A DNA stretch of 64,000 bases, taken from positions 1-64,000 of the forward strand of contig DALYLQ010000003.1 in assembly GCA_031976225.1 (NCBI GenBank), given 5' to 3'. The DNA is from UBA10646 sp003456175. GTDB taxonomy: Bacteria > Bacteroidota > Bacteroidia > Chitinophagales > Chitinophagaceae. Shown here one piece after another: positions 62,096 to 64,000 of the stretch; position 1 is the stretch's first letter, and each line of letters opens with the position of its first letter. Under the pieces are notes generated by a model. It was given only the letters and a program-made list of their open reading frames with translations. It ran no database searches and was not told the origin of the DNA. A program made the position numbers and the translations under genes.

Positions 62096-62136
62096 AAAAA
62101 GCTATGGGGCAGCGAAGCTGCCCCATAGCTTTTTTT
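62096..62136. terminator. Bidirectional intrinsic terminator
   Basis: An 18-bp stem (62096-62113 with 62117-62134, loop GAA) has A-run and T-run ends on both strands. It lies between convergent engB and the glutathione peroxidase gene; a motif copy (62148-62162) follows. Confidence 0.85.
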
Positions 62137-62166
62137 AAAACCAACTTACCTTACGGTAAATGCTGT

Positions 62167-62754
62167 TTATTTTAAGTACTTCGCAATTTCTTCGCTGCTT
62201 GGGGTAACCTTACTGCTCAAAAATTCAAGTACAAGGCCCCCTTCATCAATCATAAACTTGCAAAAGTTCCAAGAAATGGTAGCATCTAGTACACCATTTT
62301 CGGCTTTGCTGGTTAAGAATTTGTACACGGGTGTAGCATCGGCACCTTTTACATTAACGCGTGTGGTAAGCGGAAAGCTAACACCGAAGTTCTTTTTGCA
62401 GAAAGCAGCAGTTTCTTCATCAGAACCATATTCTTGTCCGCCGAAGTTATCACTAGGGAAGCCAACTACTACTAACTTGTCTTTATGCGTTTTATACAAT
62501 TGTTCTAAACCTTCGTATTGCTTGGTATAGCCGCACATACTGGCGGTATTTACCACCAATATTTTCTTTCCTTTGAACTTACTGAAGTCGATAGTGCTAC
62601 CATCTATAGCCTTAATACTAAAGCTATGAATACTCTTAGCACCAGCAGGCGCAGTAATAGGAGTGGTGTTGTTACTCATAGTTTCGTTTTGTGCATTGGT
62701 GCTGCCGCATGCATATAGTGCTAAAGCAACCAAGGGATACAACAAAAATTTCAT
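62167..62754 (-). CDS. Glutathione peroxidase-family lipoprotein
   Basis: A 195-residue thiol peroxidase. The N-terminus is a lipoprotein signal (ALALYACGSTN), so the enzyme is membrane-anchored in the envelope. The peroxidatic Cys is in VVNTASMCGYTKQYEG. The other tetrad residues lie in FPSDNFGGQE and in SWNFCKFMID. The usual FPCNQF motif has Ser instead of the resolving Cys, and a cysteine occurs later in FCKKNFG. It probably uses thioredoxin rather than glutathione. I start at the ATG before KFLLYPLV; the longer frame adds 32 unrelated residues. Confidence 0.9.
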   Translation of the reverse strand: MKFLLYPLVALALYACGSTNAQNETMSNNTTPITAPAGAKSIHSFSIKAIDGSTIDFSKFKGKKILVVNTASMCGYTKQYEGLEQLYKTHKDKLVVVGFPSDNFGGQEYGSDEETAAFCKKNFGVSFPLTTRVNVKGADATPVYKFLTSKAENGVLDATISWNFCKFMIDEGGLVLEFLSSKVTPSSEEIAKYLK

Positions 62755-62827
62755 GGTGTTCAATTTTCTGAATAATATAAACGAAAGAAAAGTGTTTTTG
62801 GTTGAGTGTATAGTTGTTAAATCTGTT

Positions 62828-64000
62828 CTATTGCCTTTCGTAACAGCCAATATCGGGTACGCCTACGGGTCGGTTGTTACCGTCTAAGTCAATCGTTACA
62901 CCTGCATTGCTACCTCTGTTAACGGCAGGGCTTGTGGCTCTTAATCGGTAGTTGTAAATGCGTAACCCTGTATTAACAGTATCGAAGCCGGGTTCAACGT
63001 TGCGAATGCTATTGTTGAAGGTGGCATTGGCCGGATCAGTATTTTTCACTTTATACAGGCAGTTATTGAAACTGATGTTAAATGGATTATTCCCTTGGCG
63101 ATTGATAACAATTTCGTTCTCGGGTAAGCCACCTTGTCCGTAAAAGATACAATTCGTAAAAGTACCCGTAGCACTTACCGGAATACTGCCGTTGACAATA
63201 TTGCCGATTTGAAGTACAGGATTTTTATGTTGTACATAAGCATTGCCATAACTAACTATGGTACTATGTGCCATATTAAACACGCCGCCTTGCATTACTA
63301 CATTACTGCCGCAGTTACTAATGAGGTTGTTGCGTGCTTGTACATTTGCCGCAAGGCACTGTAACCCTATATCGAATGCATTATCAATAGTAGTTTCATT
63401 AATGGTAAGTTGGGGCGTACTTAAATTACCGTTACCTACTACTATTACAGCCTGATACGCGTTATTGATATTGGCGTATTGAATGCTGTTATTAGTGCTG
63501 CTTCCAGTAAAAACAATCCCGGGCCACGATGCCGGAAAAAAGCGATACGGCTCATCTAGTCGGTCGCCTTGAAACTGTACTCGATCTTGGGGTGCTATGC
63601 CGCCATTAATGCGTAAGCTACCATTAACAACAAGCGGTGCATTGGCACGTGCATACACTTTGGTACCGGGCCCAATGGTTAATGTGTTATTACTACTTAC
63701 GGTAAATCCATCAAGAATTACAATTGGCAGGGTACTGTTCCAAGCTGTATCAGTAGTAGTACGGCGGCCACGTAAGAAAATAGCATTTTGTCCGTATGCC
63801 TGTAACATAACTTTTTGCTGATTGCCATTCCAGCTAATCATAATACTATCCTGAACTACAAAAGGTAGGGTACTGCTATTAGGGTTAATGCTTACCGTTG
63901 CAAATACATAAATGCTATCGTTGGCAGCAATTTCAATATCGTTGAAACGTACGCCCGGCGAACCATCTACATTGATTTTAACTATTGGTGCCGCCACCAA
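62828..64000 (-). CDS. Right-handed beta-helix / choice-of-anchor Q protein, 5' part outside window
   Basis: At least 390 residues of a surface or secreted protein, cut by the right edge of the window; the first visible Met is probably internal. The sequence has repeated short strands typical of a parallel beta-helix (NSIQYANINNAYQAVIVVGNGN, NVQARNNLISNCGSNVVMQGG). It ends with NRPVGVPDIGCYERQ, the usual end of choice-of-anchor Q domains in Bacteroidota. No signal peptide or catalytic motif can be assessed. The stop is 73 bases from the peroxidase start, on the same strand. Two motif variants lie in frame. Confidence 0.85.
   Translation of the reverse strand: MVAAPIVKINVDGSPGVRFNDIEIAANDSIYVFATVSINPNSSTLPFVVQDSIMISWNGNQQKVMLQAYGQNAIFLRGRRTTTDTAWNSTLPIVILDGFTVSSNNTLTIGPGTKVYARANAPLVVNGSLRINGGIAPQDRVQFQGDRLDEPYRFFPASWPGIVFTGSSTNNSIQYANINNAYQAVIVVGNGNLSTPQLTINETTIDNAFDIGLQCLAANVQARNNLISNCGSNVVMQGGVFNMAHSTIVSYGNAYVQHKNPVLQIGNIVNGSIPVSATGTFTNCIFYGQGGLPENEIVINRQGNNPFNISFNNCLYKVKNTDPANATFNNSIRNVEPGFDTVNTGLRIYNYRLRATSPAVNRGSNAGVTIDLDGNNRPVGVPDIGCYERQ

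Larger units (their letters stand above)
28..63707. repeat. Dispersed 15-bp near-palindromic motif family (CATTTACCGTAAGGT)
   Basis: A short motif with core TTAC-S-GTAA recurs across the window in both orientations. By eye I count about 30 copies with the exact 9-bp core and about 20 one-base variants. Intergenic copies: 28-41, 755-769, 5426-5440, 8912-8926, 8986-9000, 10938-10952, 13937-13951, 14020-14033, 15639-15653, 15732-15746, 16617-16628, 20367-20381, 20411-20425, 24785-24799, 27444-27457, 35447-35460, 37870-37884, 38017-38031, 40831-40845, 44715-44728, 46796-46810, 51048-51062, 55139-55153, 55171-55185, 58119-58132, 60157-60170, 61396-61410, 62148-62162. Copies inside genes include those near 3841, 11285, 13409, 18688, 34387, 39403, 41154, 49671, 50782, 56301, 58341 and 63695. 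A sister motif, CATTTACGTAAGTG, lacks one C and one G; clear copies are 21643-21656 and 28767-28780. One such 9-mer would be expected less than once in 64 kb. Its function is unknown. Confidence 0.9.

Noticed and set aside
28..63707. The dispersed motif as a MITE or IS end
   Set aside because: Copies share only about 15 bases, have no common interior, no target-site duplications and no transposase is present.

Overview
The window looks like chromosomal DNA of a Bacteroidota bacterium, most likely of the Chitinophagaceae type. The evidence is TonB-linked and MG2-type outer-membrane proteins, an IPExxxVDY protein, a DUF2911 protein and CarboxypepD_reg domains. Almost no start codon has a Shine-Dalgarno sequence (recQ is the exception), and several promoters match the Bacteroidota -7 box TAnnTTTG. 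Most genes are core housekeeping genes. I see no prophage, insertion sequence, CRISPR array, rRNA or tRNA gene.

Layout. 1-3.4 kb (minus strand): nfuA, a fatty-acid hydroxylase, dnaN and a single-domain response regulator. 3.5-9 kb: recX, a kdnB-like dehydrogenase, kdsD (minus) and recQ. 9-9.4 kb: an intergenic region with a candidate minus-strand small RNA. 9.4-20.4 kb: a helical-repeat protein, an outer-membrane receptor, a metal-linked merC / SCO1-fur group with a perfect palindromic operator, a crotonase, a GAF histidine kinase and an MG2/TonB-plug protein. 20.5-27.4 kb: an RND efflux set (adaptor, pump, TolC) followed by a GH53 galactanase. 27.5-32.7 kb: an aminotransferase, a SixA-like phosphatase, manC and a large secreted protein with a possible His/Cys peptidase core. 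32.7-37.7 kb (minus): nagA, a nitrilase, kdsB and a ppiD-like foldase. 37.7-38.3 kb: an oriC-like noncoding region. 38.3-46.8 kb: nadA, a Dph6-like ligase, mnmG, an HNH-like gene, ybeY, feoA, nadD and uvrB. 46.8-49.6 kb: an arsenic operon (arsR-arsM-acr3-arsC, minus) with its operator. 49.6-55.1 kb: mtgA, then an HxlR regulator divergent from a DJ-1/hydrolase fusion and two NAD(P)-dependent oxidoreductases. 55.2-64 kb: a LysE exporter, an M28 peptidase, a pterin dehydratase, a glycosyltransferase, meaB, a DUF2911 protein, an ACP phosphodiesterase, engB, a glutathione peroxidase and the 3' end of a beta-helix protein.

The most striking feature is not a gene. A 15-bp near-palindrome, CATTTACCGTAAGGT, and close variants recur about once per kilobase through the whole window, between genes and inside them. 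Intergenic copies sit next to stop codons and often form inverted pairs around transcription terminators. In coding copies the variant used fits the reading frame so that no stop codon arises. A shorter sister motif, CATTTACGTAAGTG, is also present. This looks like a genome-wide iterated signal, comparable in style to DNA uptake sequences or HIP1, that I cannot match to a described element.

Functional links: kdsD, kdsB and kdnB point to Kdo and possibly 8-amino-Kdo in the lipopolysaccharide, with manC and a LPS-core-type glycosyltransferase as further envelope genes. nadA and nadD serve NAD synthesis. recX, recQ, uvrB and dnaN serve DNA replication and repair.
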